A DNA stretch of 64,000 bases from Magnolia sinica. Its lineage: Eukaryota; Streptophyta; Magnoliopsida; Magnoliales; Magnoliaceae. Position numbers and translations under genes: made by a program. Each line of letters opens with the position of its first letter. The stretch's first letter is position 1. This document shows, in pieces, positions 36,001 to 44,796 of this stretch. The DNA is taken from assembly GCF_029962835.1 (NCBI RefSeq), contig NC_080577.1, forward strand, positions 27,200,501-27,264,500. Reading direction: 5' to 3'. The notes under the pieces were generated by a model. That model saw only the letters and a list, made by a program, of their open reading frames with translations. It was not told the origin of the DNA and did no database searches.

Positions 36001-39000
36001 TAGAGGTATGTTAAATTCCATTTGGGGATTTCCCAACTCTGATTGGGTGGCTTTAGATGCATGCGGTTCTGCAAGGGGAATTGTCATTGCTTGGAAAATA
36101 GAAGTTTGGAAACTAGTGGAGAGTTTTTTAGGCTCTTTTTGTGTCTGTGGTTTTTCAAAGTTGCTCCTCCGATTTCCTTAGGGTTTTCATTGCAGTATAT
36201 GGCCCTTGCTCTCGTTCTATTCAAGACCAATTATGGGTTGAACTTTCCTCTGTCGGACAGATTCGGGGCTTTCATTGTTTTCTAGGTGGTGATTTCAACA
36301 CTAAGATTTTCTTATGAAAAGTTTAACGAGGGTCCATTAACCAGTACCATGCGGAGATTTTCTGAGTGGGTGGTACATCACGACCTAATGAACCTGCCAT
36401 TAGGGGGTATAAAATTCACGTGGACCAACAATTAGTCGAACCTGATCCTCTCAAGGTTGGATAGGTTTCTGGATTCTGAAGATTGGATCAAGAAATTCCT
36501 TTTAGCAATTCACACAAGTCTCCCGAGCTTGATATCCGATCATAGGTCGATTATCCTAGAAGTGAAATATGAAAATCAGGGACCAAGACCTTTTAGATTT
36601 GAGTCAACATGGCTGGAAATGGATTCAAGGAGTTAATTTCGGAATGGTGAATTGCACTCAAAGTTGAGGGATACACAAGGTTCATATTAAGCCACAGGCT
36701 CAAGATGTTAAAAGAAAAGATTAAAGCCTGGAAAAAGGAGGTTTTGGGTGCTAGAGAGGCGGGTCAGCTTTCAGAAGAGGAAAAGATTAAAGCTATCAAC
36801 TAAATACTCCTCTTTCTCTAAAGAAGAGGAACTCAAATGGCGCCATCGATCTAGAGCTTTATGGTTGAAAGAAGAGGATAAGAATACCCGGTTCTTCTAT
36901 AGTATAATTAGTGCCCGAGCCCGAGTTAACAAAATCAACAATTTAGTTGTTGATAGTGTTCGAGCTACAAAAGAAGCCCGGATATGTGATTCCATTGTCC
37001 GATTCTATAGAAGTTGGCTTTCCTGCAATAGTTGGAGGAGACAGAGGTTAGATAATCTTACCTTCCCCCACTTATCTTTAGAAGATGCAGATTATCTTGA
37101 GAAACCTTTTACAGAAGAAGAGGTTAAATTTTCTCTCAGCACTATGTGCGGAGACAAGGCCCCCGATCGCGATGGTTTCCCGATGTTGTTATATCATGGA
37201 CTTTATGTTTGAATTTTTCGACAGAAATCGCCGTCTCTCTAAGGACCTTGGAGCCACATTGATTGCCCTTATCCTTAAGATCGAAGGGGCGGATGTGTTA
37301 AAAGATTTCACACCAATTAGCCTTATTGGAAGTCTGTATAAGATCCTAGCAAAAGTTCTCACCATAAGATTTAGAAACATTCTTCCAAAAATCATCTCAA
37401 AAAATCAAGGCACCTTTATAGTAGGCAAGTGGATTCTAAATACCACCCTAATAGCCCCATGAGTGTATCAACTGCAGACATAAAGAAGGAAAGAGCAGCT
37501 TAGCGCACAAGCTCGACATTTAGAAGGCATATAACCACGTTGATTGGGAATTCCTAAACTATATGCTTCAGAGGTTGGGATGCTGCCACAAGTGGAGAGG
37601 TTGCATTCAAGCTTGCATTAAATCTTCATCTTTCTCCGTCCTCATTAATGGGTCAGCTATCGGTTTCTTTCGGCCTTCTCGCAACATACGACAAGACGAT
37701 CCTCTATCTCCATACCTCTTTGATGGGGACATCACGCGCGCGCACGCCGCCCCCTACACACGTACGCAGGGAGAGGGAGGGTCCCACCATCAATGACTCG
37801 ATGACGACATCCAAGGAGGGCCTCCTGGTTAGAAGACGGAGTTTTGATTCAAAGAGTGGGCCTAATAGTCAAGAAGAGCCCATCATGGGATCTCATGATC
37901 GTGGCCCACTAGTCGGATTAAGTTCATACTTTAGGTTTTGCTTATTTATATTGTTTAGAACATCATGAACGCTTTAGATTTCTTTGATTGGTTTTTATTT
38001 TAATTTACTCCATCGCCAAGTAATAGGTTGCACACATTGTGCAAGTTTTGGAATATAGGGTTTTCTTATAAATAGGCACCCCTTGTAACTCTTTTGATTC
38101 ATTGAAGATTAATAAAAATTCTGCGTTTTCCTACTCTCCGAGTTGTGAAGCCTAATTGGGTGCGAAGCCCTCCCTTCATCGAAGGACTAACTACCGTGGT
38201 GCGAAGCCATATATATCCTGATCCGCCCCTATCTTCTATCATTCATACTTCCCACCTTCTTTCATTCATATTTCTATTCTCCTACAATCATATACGCTTC
38301 AAATCCATCTTCTATTGCAGCTGTTTTTTTCTCTATAGCAGAATTCCAGATTCTAGCCCTGCAGGAGGGCTGAAACTTCAGCGGAGCACCACGCACAAAC
38401 CATGCATCGGATCAAGCTGAGATTTGGGAGTTTTATAGCCCATCTCTGGCCGACCAGGGCCAAGGTGGCCTTTTTCTGAATAGTGGGCCTCACACATGTG
38501 CGGCTGTGATCACACGCACGTGCGTCTAGGCCATTGTTGTTGTCCGCGCGCAGGAACTGTCTTCCGGTTCAGGTTTTCTTCTTATTTTACCCTCTCATAC
38601 CAGTTTTTCATAACCCTAACCCTTGATTGCATTATCCTTAATTTATTTGCCCATTTTCTCACCCTAGGGTTCCTTGAACTGAAATTAGTGAATCCCTTGG
38701 ATTAGAGACTGATTACTGTGCATGTGTGAATGATTATTTCTTATCTTTGAGTATTGTTTGGTTCATAATTTTTATTGATCCAGCCCTAACATGTGTAAAC
38801 CTAGACCCACATAGATTCCCCTTAATTGAATGTTTGGATTTTTGTGTGGGATATGGAATTTGTGTAATTGTTTCTAAACTAACGTGATCTTAAGCCTGAA
38901 ATCTTGCACATCATATCTGAATTTCATGTCCTACATCACTCTGTTAGTCAGAGAAGCTTTTAATAGGATACTCCACAAAGCCGAGGAAAATGGCCTAATC

Positions 39001-40389
39001 AGTGGTTTCAAGGTAGCGAAGGCAGGGGTACGGATTAGTAATCTTCAATACATGGATGCTACAATCCTCTTTTAGATGCGAATATGATGCGGTCAACAAC
39101 CTTTGAAAATTTATAATTTGCTTCAAACAAAGCAGTCTCGAGTCTAACTGTTAATACTTCTAAATGTGAAATGTTGGGAATCCATATCAATTAAGAAGAT
39201 CTTATTTATATGGTGAAGGTCTTTGGGTGCAAAAGAGGCTCCTTCCCCTCCATCTATCTTGGTTTGCCCATTTGTATTAGTAAACCGGCAAAGCATATTT
39301 GGGACAAGGTTATCGAAAGAATCGAGAGGAATTTATCTAGTTGGAAGCGCTGATATCTCTCATTGGGTGGCTAGCTAACTCTTATCAAAATAGCCTTCTG
39401 CAATATGCCAGTATATTTTTTGTCCCTCTTCAAATGCTCAAAATAAATGATAGATATGCTTGATAAGATGAGAAGAGATTTTCTGCGGAAAGGGAACAAG
39501 GACAGAGAAAAGTTTCATTTGCTCAAATGGGACAAAGTCTGCAAACCAATTAGCGTAGGAGGAGCCAAGCTGAAATGTTTACAGCTTATGAGCATGCTCT
39601 CCTTGGGAAGTGGCACTAGACATTTGGATCTAAAGTAGGCAACCTTTGGAGGGAGATTCTCATTTCCAAATACGACACTCAGAAAGGTGTGACAGGAGCA
39701 TACTTCCTCTGGAGCATAAAAACTTCATCTCTTTATCACGCCTCAAATGTTTGTAAAACCTATCATGTCTATTGAGCTCTTGTTTAGCAAAGGAATTTCC
39801 TTTTGTCTTGGAAAGTGGAATCGTATTCAATTTTGGGAAGATATTTGATGTGGCGATAGTCCTCTGCAGGATCTCTTTCCAAATTTGGCTTCTCTTGCTC
39901 TAGACCCATTCATAACGATGGATTGTTATTTCTCTCTAGTTGGTGGGACAATTGTCCGCAGATGGAGACTTACATTGCTAGCTATTATGTGGTTGATTTG
40001 GTTAAAAATGAATAATCATACCTATTAGAATCTTAATAGTTCAACAATGGTTATTCATAATCGGGTCCGTTTCTATATAATTGGTTGCCATGAGGTTGTT
40101 TCAAGCAGGGTCTGTGGTGGGGTTGTATTTTCCTTTTTGTTGTATTAGTTTTTCTTTTGTTTTGTTTGTTGTCAATTTTCGCTCTGGCCTTAATAGTATT
40201 GCTATATCTTTCAAAAATATATATATCATTAAGAACAAAAGAAATAATGGAAAGTTCAAGGGGAAAAACAATAGCATACCTATCAAGTATCTTGAAATAC
40301 ACATTGTGGGGCATGAAATCACTAGCTTTAAAGCAACTTCTTTGCAAGTGCAGTTGGGCACATGATGGCACCGCAGCCCATTCCGCCAT
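14855..40389 (-). CDS. Conserved plant protein of unknown function, 518 residues, eight coding exons
   Basis: Coding exons on the minus strand in order are 40389-40280, 23038-22715, 22546-22324, 19500-19354, 19271-19147, 17891-17687, 17435-17182 and 15023-14855. They total 1,557 bases, exactly 519 codons with TGA, and every junction keeps phase, which strongly supports the model. The N-terminal part has LHLQRSCFKASDFMPHNV, then CRHVRFPSQEVCELG and a CCC triplet (residues 78-80). A hydrophobic stretch at about 96-118 may cross or attach to a membrane. The C terminus (about 480-518) has a second hydrophobic block and ends basic (RQALGWK). I recall similar unnamed plant proteins but cannot give a function. 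The start is the ATG at 40387-40389; an in-frame TAG lies 33 nt upstream. Intron 2 is 17.2 kb of nested LINEs. Membrane location is inference. Confidence 0.82.
15569..16073. mobile_element. Inverted-repeat MITE in intron 8
   Basis: The left end GGGTTTTGCTAATGACCCC-AGCTTCATGG and the reverse complement of the right end (GGGTTTTGCTAATGTTCCCACC) form terminal inverted repeats. They extend inward through GAATGACATGTGGGAT and CCCAATCATCAATTT. Length is about 505 bp with no coding capacity. The target duplication is unclear, so the superfamily is not assigned. Confidence 0.75.
16371..16893. repeat. Foldback element, copy 3, with extended termini
   Basis: Near-palindromic over about 520 bp. The left end is GCATACTGAGTAACTCA-ATATGCTATAG and the right end is CTATAGCGCACTGAGTTACTCAGTACGC. 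The inner arms carry the family core (TTATCCACGCCGTGCATCCG, ATTTTGGGGCATGAGCCC, GTGGACCACACCATAGGAAAC) and its reverse complement. It is the best-defined member here because both extreme termini pair. It lies in intron 8 of the host gene. Confidence 0.8.
17182..17435 (-). CDS. Exon 8 of the host gene
   Basis: 254 bases. The acceptor is GGTAATAG|GTGGCA and the donor is GGGTG|GTATGT. It encodes VALKQWMHQNIESVVSMYED through RTKELRALTG. The split Trp codon is completed by exon 9. Confidence 0.86.
17687..17891 (-). CDS. Exon 7 of the host gene
   Basis: 205 bases. The acceptor is TTTACCAG|GATT and the donor is AATGAG|GTACAG. It completes the Arg codon of exon 6 and reads IGCHYDSKILTEHGVDILED through STRALQRLRNE. 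Confidence 0.86.
19147..19271 (-). CDS. Exon 6 of the host gene
   Basis: 125 bases. The acceptor is TTTTCAG|GATC and the donor is CTCAG|GTAAGT, a consensus donor. It encodes DLFTKMFERLKGDD through LLFFLRFGSL, mostly predicted helix. Confidence 0.86.
19354..19500 (-). CDS. Exon 5 of the host gene
   Basis: 147 bases, 49 whole codons. The acceptor is CCTTCGCAG|GTTAAT and the donor is GGCAAG|GTACTT. It encodes VNTIPGMNEAVNRDVWLA through CLENKKLGK. The following intron is only 82 bp. Confidence 0.85.
19870..20372. mobile_element. MITE with GGGTGGCAA termini, in intron 4
   Basis: Begins GGGTGGCAA and ends TTGCCACCC, a 9-bp perfect terminal inverted repeat. The interior is rich in GGCCC / AAGCCCGA words on both strands (CCCAAGCCCGAGCCG, GCCCAAGCCCGACCCACGGG). 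The termini resemble hAT-type non-autonomous elements, but I could not find a matching 8-bp duplication, so class assignment is tentative. Confidence 0.7.
22324..22546 (-). CDS. Exon 4 of the host gene, probable GC donor
   Basis: The acceptor is CATTGGCAG|TGCAGTG. The best protein continuity (LQRLEKE joined to VNTIPGMNEA) uses a donor at GAG|GCAGGC, a rare GC-AG intron. A GT donor nine bases further on (ACT|GTCTCT, exon start 22315) is also in frame and would add residues AGT, but it is a poor donor match. Either choice keeps the total reading frame open. Confidence 0.7.
22715..23038 (-). CDS. Exon 3 of the host gene
   Basis: 324 bases, phase 2 in and phase 2 out. The acceptor is TTTTGCAG|G and the donor is GGTAG|GTAAGG. 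It encodes the CRHVRFPSQEVCELG block, the CCC triplet and the first hydrophobic segment. The preceding intron is the LINE-filled 17.2-kb one; the next is 168 bp. Confidence 0.85.
23420..23439. repeat. Target site duplication, left copy, of nested L1
   Basis: Twenty bases beginning AGGAATTAG and ending AATTCCT, identical to 29446-29465. The poly(T) run at 23440 onward, the complement of the L1 poly(A) tail, abuts this copy. Confidence 0.92.
23529..27041 (-). pseudogene. L1 ORF2: endonuclease and reverse transcriptase, broken
   Basis: The start MKIIS*NVRGVGS at 27041 matches the L1 apurinic-like endonuclease N terminus with Trp replaced by TGA. GPCCFVGDFNTIR near 26660 is the endonuclease GDFN motif. 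The RT palm follows at 25487-25071 with FCKLDIEKAYDHVDW (first catalytic Asp region) and RGIRQGDPLSPFLFLIVGEA. Immediately after LPFPISHI the frame stops and resumes at HPVKLENLRTT, so the FADD catalytic box is deleted. A long clean C-terminal frame (24983-23529, 484 codons) has the SKIxxP-type thumb and a CLCCMKNEESVDHLLLSCPF zinc-binding block. Confidence 0.88.
27085..29409 (-). pseudogene. L1 ORF1 with an RNA-recognition motif, broken
   Basis: The best frame starts at 29409. Residues about 70-150 form an RRM: TLFVRGFSDGWFP (RNP2-like), GVVMDVVMPRDRKSGQYRGF (RNP1-like) and EELARAVQMLHGESFGG. After a stop, frames 28699-28427 and 28389-27931 give a DUF4283-like region (QRWEEFSYFGMEGM, VRRREVSNDP-like). 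Several later frames run to 27085. ORF1 proteins bind LINE RNA; an RRM is one of the known plant L1 ORF1 architectures. Stops and frameshifts make it non-functional. Confidence 0.83.
29446..29465. repeat. Target site duplication, right copy, of nested L1
   Basis: Perfect match to 23420-23439. It resumes the RTE coding sequence (continuing into PDQEVSQNDHFQYLGS). Confidence 0.92.
30040..32575 (+). mobile_element. L1-type LINE A, lacking its 3' part
   Basis: The endonuclease begins near 30253 (MNIFSWNV*GLGCPQKHVLV) with ASIIVLQESKLQS soon after, then degraded GDFN-like DTFNAVRF at about 30670. A linker with KFMTSGSKE-like text and CSRAVWLAEGNKHTNFFSG follows. The region 32,060-32,260 reads GLGQDKPLEPNGFPIAFFQ and LGCTFLALIPKLDGADNL, normal for L1 RT. 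RT continues weakly to DMVKAHDHVDWSFLDYLLRWMG at 32,492-32,565 and then stops abruptly where LINE B starts. A hAT-like MITE interrupts it at 31,439-31,933. Loss of the 3' half is unusual for a LINE, which is normally 5'-truncated. Confidence 0.78.
31439..31933. mobile_element. hAT-like MITE inside LINE A
   Basis: Termini CGGTGTTTTAATTAGCG (left) and, reverse complemented, CAGTGTTTTGAATAGCG (right) pair. They are flanked by ATTTTACT (31431-31438) and ATTTTAAT (31934-31941), an 8-bp duplication with one mismatch, the hAT size. Removing it restores the LINE sequence. The interior is AT-rich with TAGCATAGCGTGTAGCG-type repeats and a (GT)n microsatellite at about 31,590-31,610. No transposase. Confidence 0.75.
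33165..33927. mobile_element. Harbinger-like MITE with a nested foldback
   Basis: The left end GGGGGTGTTTGCTTTTTCAA and the reverse complement of the right end (GGGGGGTTTTTGTTTTTTCA) form terminal inverted repeats that continue through ATTACA-ATGTAAAT-ACCG-like blocks. The flanks are TTA on both sides (33162-33164 and 33928-33930), the TWA duplication of PIF/Harbinger elements. About 450 bp in the middle is a separate foldback element. It sits inside LINE B ORF1. Confidence 0.77.
33318..33763. repeat. Foldback element, copy 4, inside the Harbinger-like MITE
   Basis: The left arm has TGATGCATGTATGTGATCTA, CACCGTCCATCCATTTTAC, GGGCATGATCCCAAAAATGA and GTGGACCACACCACAAGAAAC. The right arm is the reverse complement (TTTCCTATGGTGAGGTCCAC, TCATGCCCTAAAATGAGC, ATGGACGGTGTGGATAAG, CATCATGGTGGACC). 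The outer AAAATT...AATTTTT bases also pair. Confidence 0.78.
35880..40000 (+). pseudogene. LINE B ORF2: endonuclease and reverse transcriptase, broken
   Basis: Endonuclease start SLSWNVRG*GRNLKRAQI near 35,884, then KSKVDIIALQETRL. The linker and RT entry are at 36,748-37,212 (RALWLKEEDKNTRFFYSIIS, MCGDKAPDRDGFPMLLYHG). ATLIALILKIEGADVLKDFT and PISLIGSLYKILAKVL follow at 37,250-37,360. The palm GCIQACIKSSSFSVLINGSA...RNIRQDDPLSPYLF ends at 37,720, where the solo LTR lies, and resumes as LVREAFNRILHKAEENGLIS. The catalytic box reads QYMDATILF instead of QFADD. Frameshifts throughout. Confidence 0.8.
37721..38938 (+). repeat. Solo LTR inserted in LINE B reverse transcriptase
   Basis: It starts TGATGGGGAC and ends CTACATCA, so TGATG/CATCA is a perfect 5-bp terminal inversion. 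It interrupts LINE B between PYLF and LVREAF. Near 38,070 it has CTTATAAATAGGCACC (TATA-like) and at about 38,110 AATAAAAATTCTG (poly(A)-signal-like). Flanks CTCTT (37716-37720) and CTCTG (38939-38943) differ by one base. No internal retrotransposon domains remain, so it probably formed by LTR-LTR recombination. Superfamily unknown. Confidence 0.75.
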
Positions 40390-40422
40390 TTGAAAAAAAA
40401 AAAATGCACGTCCCTTTGCCAA
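40280..40422 (-). CDS. Exon 2, first coding exon of the host gene
   Basis: Coding from the ATG at 40387-40389 to 40280, 110 bases giving residues 1-36 plus two bases (AG). The donor is AG|GTATGC. Joined to exon 3 it reads ILD-R-KHFRGKC in frame. The 5' boundary is uncertain. An acceptor at GCATTAG just above 40422 would leave a 33-nt leader segment, and a run of 12 T lies just before the ATG (sense strand). Confidence 0.72.
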
Positions 40423-42901
40423 CTAATGCATTCTCTTAATGGTATAGTTACCAACAACTCCCAATTACATGTACATAATCAACTCCTGCACTGAGGCGAA
40501 TAAATAAATTAATTTTGTAACATCAATGAAAATTTAGAAACTACAAAAGCACAATATGATATTAAATAGTCTAGAGTTTGCATATTATAAATAAGATCTA
40601 GGTCACAAAAGCTAAAAAGAATAATGAATACAAAATTGATGTTAACTAAATAACCCACCGCCTACTTTTCTGTTTTGAATCATGCAATCAAGATTATGGA
40701 TCATGTGCAATCCAGATTGCTATTTTTACCGGTCTGAAATCATATTTTTAAACTCTTAGTTTTGATTAAGGTCATGTAAATTTATATTTAGAACGTTGAA
40801 ATTTATGCTTTGGTTTATGCATTAACATGCACATATTACAATACTTTGCATGCAAAATCTAAAAAAATAGCATTTATCGCATATCAATTCATATACGAAC
40901 CTATATTGCATATGCTTATGTCATGTTTGCATACTGATACACCTAAAAATGAGTTCATTTTAATTAACGGGAGTATGACATATGCGACACACATGAATAT
41001 AGAAGGTATGAAGAGAAAAGAGGGGACAAAGATTTGAGGGGAAGGGGTGCGGCACTGAAGACGCTTGCATGCCTAGCATAGGTACCCACCAGGTCACTTC
41101 TCTAAAGCGGGTGGAACTGCGTAACGTGCATGAAATCCACCCCATCCACTAGGAGCATCACCCATTGTTTGGCCTTAATCAAGTTGATTCAACACTCATG
41201 CAGCGCCACTATAAAATTATACCTAAGAATCTCTAAATTCACCCGGTATGACCCACCTGAGTTTGGGAATACCGTGACTTTTGGGTAATTCTTTCAATCC
41301 TGGTGAGGCAGATCAAATGAATGGATTAGATGCCATGTGAACTCCATGGTTGGCCCCACACAAAACCAATGGTAGGCATCACATCCCAACTTTTTCCGAA
41401 TGTGCGGCCTACTTTACTTTTTGACGGTCATGATTTTTTATTTCCAACAATAACATAAGGCAGCAAACATGGTGGGTGAGTTGGATCTTATGAAAGTTCT
41501 ACCCCAGGAGAGAGATTCGGAGGGAAGTTGTGAGCTACACGTCGAGAGAAAGAAAGACAGCTCAAAAAGGGTTTTCAATGGTGGGTGACTCTTCCTCACT
41601 TTTTCCATTGCTTTGACCTACTCAAATTTTAGACTTGCCTTTTTTGGGTTGACATCCTAACATGATATGGTTAATTAGATGTATGGAGTAGATGTCACAC
41701 AGCCATCAGGGTGGGCCCCACAAAGGTTTTGTTCCTCAGCGTCTCTGATGCTACACATTCATTGCAGGCCACATGCAAACAGAAAGCAAAGTCCAAATGG
41801 GCTACTTGCAAAAAAGTGGAAGCGGCTGGAATCCAAGTTGTTGAGATTAAGGAGGGAAATCTGGATTGTCCCTTGCCAAAGGGCTACATTTTCTAAATGA
41901 TAACTTTGCCCTCGTTGTGAAGAGTAAATCCCTTTCTTGTCCTCCCATAAACAAACCTCCAGAGGCACCCTAAAACAAATATGAAGGGCAAAACTGTCCA
42001 AGGCTGCTTGCGTTATACATAGTAAACATTATAGATAAGAGATATTGATCTCTAATAAATGATGTGTTCGTGTTAACAGTAATTGTTATTAGAGATCAAG
42101 ATCACTTAGCTATCATTACTGCTAACAACAATAAGATTAACTCATTTTCAGGCGTCTACCAAGTGGCGCCCTAGTGTATATACGGGAGCAACCGACATGA
42201 TAATGCCCAAGAATACCACTTATTGGAGCTGCATACCATTTCCATACCATATACAGGAGTAACCTATGATTCGAGTAACCTAATAAAACTAGCGTCCTGA
42301 AAGAGGCTAATACCATCCATTTTTAATACACCAAAATAGGCTTCAGCATGCGACACAAAAGTTGAGTTGATGAAATCAACTCAGCAGGAGAAACGTGTGG
42401 TCGATCCAAACCATCCAAATTGTAGGCCCCATTTCTATAGTGATTGCCTAAAAAAATACACCCAGCCAGCTCAACGAAGCCAGCCCCAGCTGGACCAGAG
42501 TTCAGCAACAGGCAATCAAATCAAATCCAGGATTCCTTCATCTCTTTCTGACAGGAGATCATATGATCGCGTCCATGCACACGTTCACCATCTATGTGGC
42601 ATGCGTGCCTACTCAATCAAGACCATACATACTGTAGGTGCATTGATTCAACCTGATCAGACGATCCTAACTAACCATTACGCCGAGCATGGCACGGTCT
42701 AAATTAGTTCCCACAGATTCTTCAGAATCATCGTACCGAACGAAAATCGTAGAATAGAAAACAACGGGACAATCCACATCAGAAGAACGTCATTCTCATC
42801 TCGATGCAAATGAACATGAATCGAAACCGCGATTCAGAACGATGGAATTCAATGTCCAGATAAAGAAACAAGAACCCTAAATCTGTTATCAATGAACTTA
42901 C
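40423..42901. other. Intron 1 of the host gene
   Basis: About 2.5 kb between the leader exon and the first coding exon. It is AT-rich. Some GTGGGCCCCAC-type fragments near 41,340 and 41,710 suggest decayed repeat ends. No element could be delimited and no other coding region is supported. The leader-exon donor is ATC|GTAAGTTC. Confidence 0.6.
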
Positions 42902-43055
42902 GATGAAACGAAGAAAATCCACCAAATGCCGGAGAGATGCGGAGATGCGACTTCTTCTGGTGAGTGGACAGATGCTGAAGGAAGGGAAGCCCTGAATCTT
43001 TTGAATTTTCTGAGAGAGATTTGGGGAAAGGAGGGGAGAGAGAAGAATGCGGAGG
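42902..43055 (-). other. Exon 1, noncoding leader of the host gene
   Basis: The minus strand is strongly CT-rich (TCTCCTCCGCATTCTTCTCT, TCCCCTCCTTTCCCC), contains no ATG, and ends at a consensus donor ATC|GTAAGTTC. This is the usual look of a plant 5' leader exon. The 5' edge is estimated from the TATA-like sequence upstream. The link to exon 2 is inferred from position, orientation and the absence of another downstream gene. Confidence 0.6.
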
Positions 43056-43079
43056 AGAAAGAGACAGGAGAGGTATGAG

Positions 43080-43087
43080 ATTTATTA
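43080..43087 (-). promoter_or_regulatory. TATA-like box upstream of exon 1
   Basis: The minus strand reads ACCCTAATAAATCTCATACC, with TAATAAAT about 25-30 bp before the CT-rich leader. A foldback element begins about 165 bp further upstream, so the proximal promoter is short or overlaps repeat DNA. Confidence 0.4.
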
Positions 43088-43248
43088 GGGTTTTGGAAAG
43101 AAGGGGATTGGATTTGTGCGTACCAGGTTTTTCATTGTTTCAGGGCCCGCTCGTACTCTTTCATTTCTTCGTGTGCTTCTGAAAGAAATGCAAGGCGGTT
43201 GCGGTTTGGCGAGCGACCCCAACACCGGCCAGCTAGTTAGCGACAAAG

Positions 43249-43705
43249 CGCTATGGGCCCACCATGTTGTATGTGTTCTATCCACGCCGTCCATCCATTT
43301 TTTCAGATAACTTTCGGGCATGAGCACAAAATTGAGGTAGGTCCAAATCTAAGGTGGACCACGCAATATGAAAACAGTGTAGACTGAGCGCCCATCAATA
43401 AAAACTTCCTAGGCCTACTGTAATGTTTATTTGGTATCCAACCTGTTGGTAAGGTCACACAGTCCTGGACGAAGGGAAAACCCAAATATCACTTGATCCA
43501 AAACTTCTATGGCCCCAAAAGTTTACAACTTTAAGAGTTCAATCCCCGCTGCTGTTTCGACTGGTGTGGTCCACCTTAGATTTTTATCTACAGCATTTTT
43601 GGGCTTATGGAATAAAATGATATAGAAAAATAGATAAACAGTGATCTAGAAAAATAGATAAAAAGTGTGGATAAAACACATGGATGCATGGTGGGTCCTA
43701 CGGTG
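43249..43705. repeat. Foldback element, copy 5, upstream of the host gene
   Basis: The left arm is CTATGGGCCCACCATGTTG, TATCCACGCCGTCCATCC, GGGCATGAGCACAAAATTGA. The right arm ends AAAGTGTGGATAAAACACAT, GCATGGTGGGTCC. The 4.3-kb tandem duplication starts within it, at 43,492. Unit 2 therefore begins with only its right half (47,796-48,001). Confidence 0.72.
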
Positions 43706-44397
43706 CTTTGGCAGCAGCTAGCTGGCTGGTGTTGGGGTCACTACCCAAACCGCGTCCACGGCCAGAGGCCTTTCAGATAGGGTGGCAATGAGCCAGATTT
43801 GAGCGGGGCCAGTTTACTTCCGGACCGTCCAAGACTATAAAACCCAACGCCCCAGTATGACGTGGACCTAGCAAACGGGGCAAGACCTAGCCTAGTGAAT
43901 TGGTTAGACATTAGTTGGGTGTGCGGCCAAGGTGATTTATATATGCCATCCCAATCAGTACATTCTGAAAGTCAGGTGGACCACACCATTGGGAATGATG
44001 GGGATGTGATACCAACCATAGGTTTTTATGTGGGGTTTGTATCATTCATCGAGTATATAAAAGTCGGACTGAACCTAAATTCAAACGGCCTATATGCTGC
44101 CAACTAAAAAGGTTTTAGTAAAAGAATTTATAAATTTACCTATGTGTGGGCCTGATAGGAGGCTCTTATCAAGTAGATATTCTGTATGTGCGGTTAAAAT
44201 GATGCTTCTCGCCTGATGGATGGAGTGAATTTACAGATAAAACATGACGGCCCCATAGAGGTCGGCTGTTTTTGGGAGCTGCATAAATAGGCATGGTAGA
44301 GGATTCCATTCCCTGGGCGCTTTCAAGCGATAACAGCAGCTACTATCTTTCGTAGTCACCGGGCGCGGATTCAGTCAGGTTCAGTTACGATGTGGCA

Positions 44398-44796
44398 GTG
44401 GGCCCATTGATGTATGGGTTGCATACCCTTGCCATTCATCCATTTGAATCCAAAAATAAGACAGATCTAAATCTCAGGTAGATCACACCACATAAACCGT
44501 GATGATTGAACGCCTAAACTTTATAAGTCCACCGTAATGTTTATTTGCCATCCAACCTATTGTTAAGGTCAAGCGGACTTAGATGAAAGGAAAATACAAA
44601 TATCAGTATAATCTAAAACTTTTCTAGCCCATAATAAGTTTTCAACAGTCAATTGTTTCCTGTGTTGTTCCTATGTCTATGCTTAACCTTAGATTTGGAT
44701 TTGTCTTATATTTTACTCATGCCCTAAGCTAAGCTAGAAAAATATATGTGCCATTTGAGTATACAACACATACATCAAGGTGGTACCCATGGTATG
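44398..44796. repeat. Foldback element, copy 6 (unit 1)
   Basis: Left arm GTGGGCCCATTGATGTATGG, TCATCCATTTGAATCC, AGATCACACCACATAAACC. Right arm reverse-complementary but more diverged (GTTTCCTGTGTTGTTCC, CTCATGCCCTAAGCTAAGC). It is duplicated at 48,678-49,073. Confidence 0.65.

Larger units (their letters stand above)
32580..40215 (+). mobile_element. L1-type LINE B, full length but interrupted
   Basis: ORF1 with an RRM (about 32,585-35,877), then endonuclease from about 35,880, RT at about 36,750-39,080, and a C-terminal region to about 40,000. The 3' end near 40,215 is T-rich (TTTTGTTTGTTGTC, then CTTTCAAAAATATATA). It is interrupted by a Harbinger-like MITE (33,165-33,927) and a solo LTR (37,721-38,938). 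It starts right where LINE A breaks off and ends about 65 bp from exon 2 of the host gene. No clear target duplication was found. Confidence 0.8.

Noticed and set aside
43862..44107. Open frame repeated at 48,163-48,438, suggesting a conserved gene
   Set aside because: The two copies exist because of the tandem duplication. Unit 2 has a small deletion in it, and the sequence is noncoding flank with no motif.
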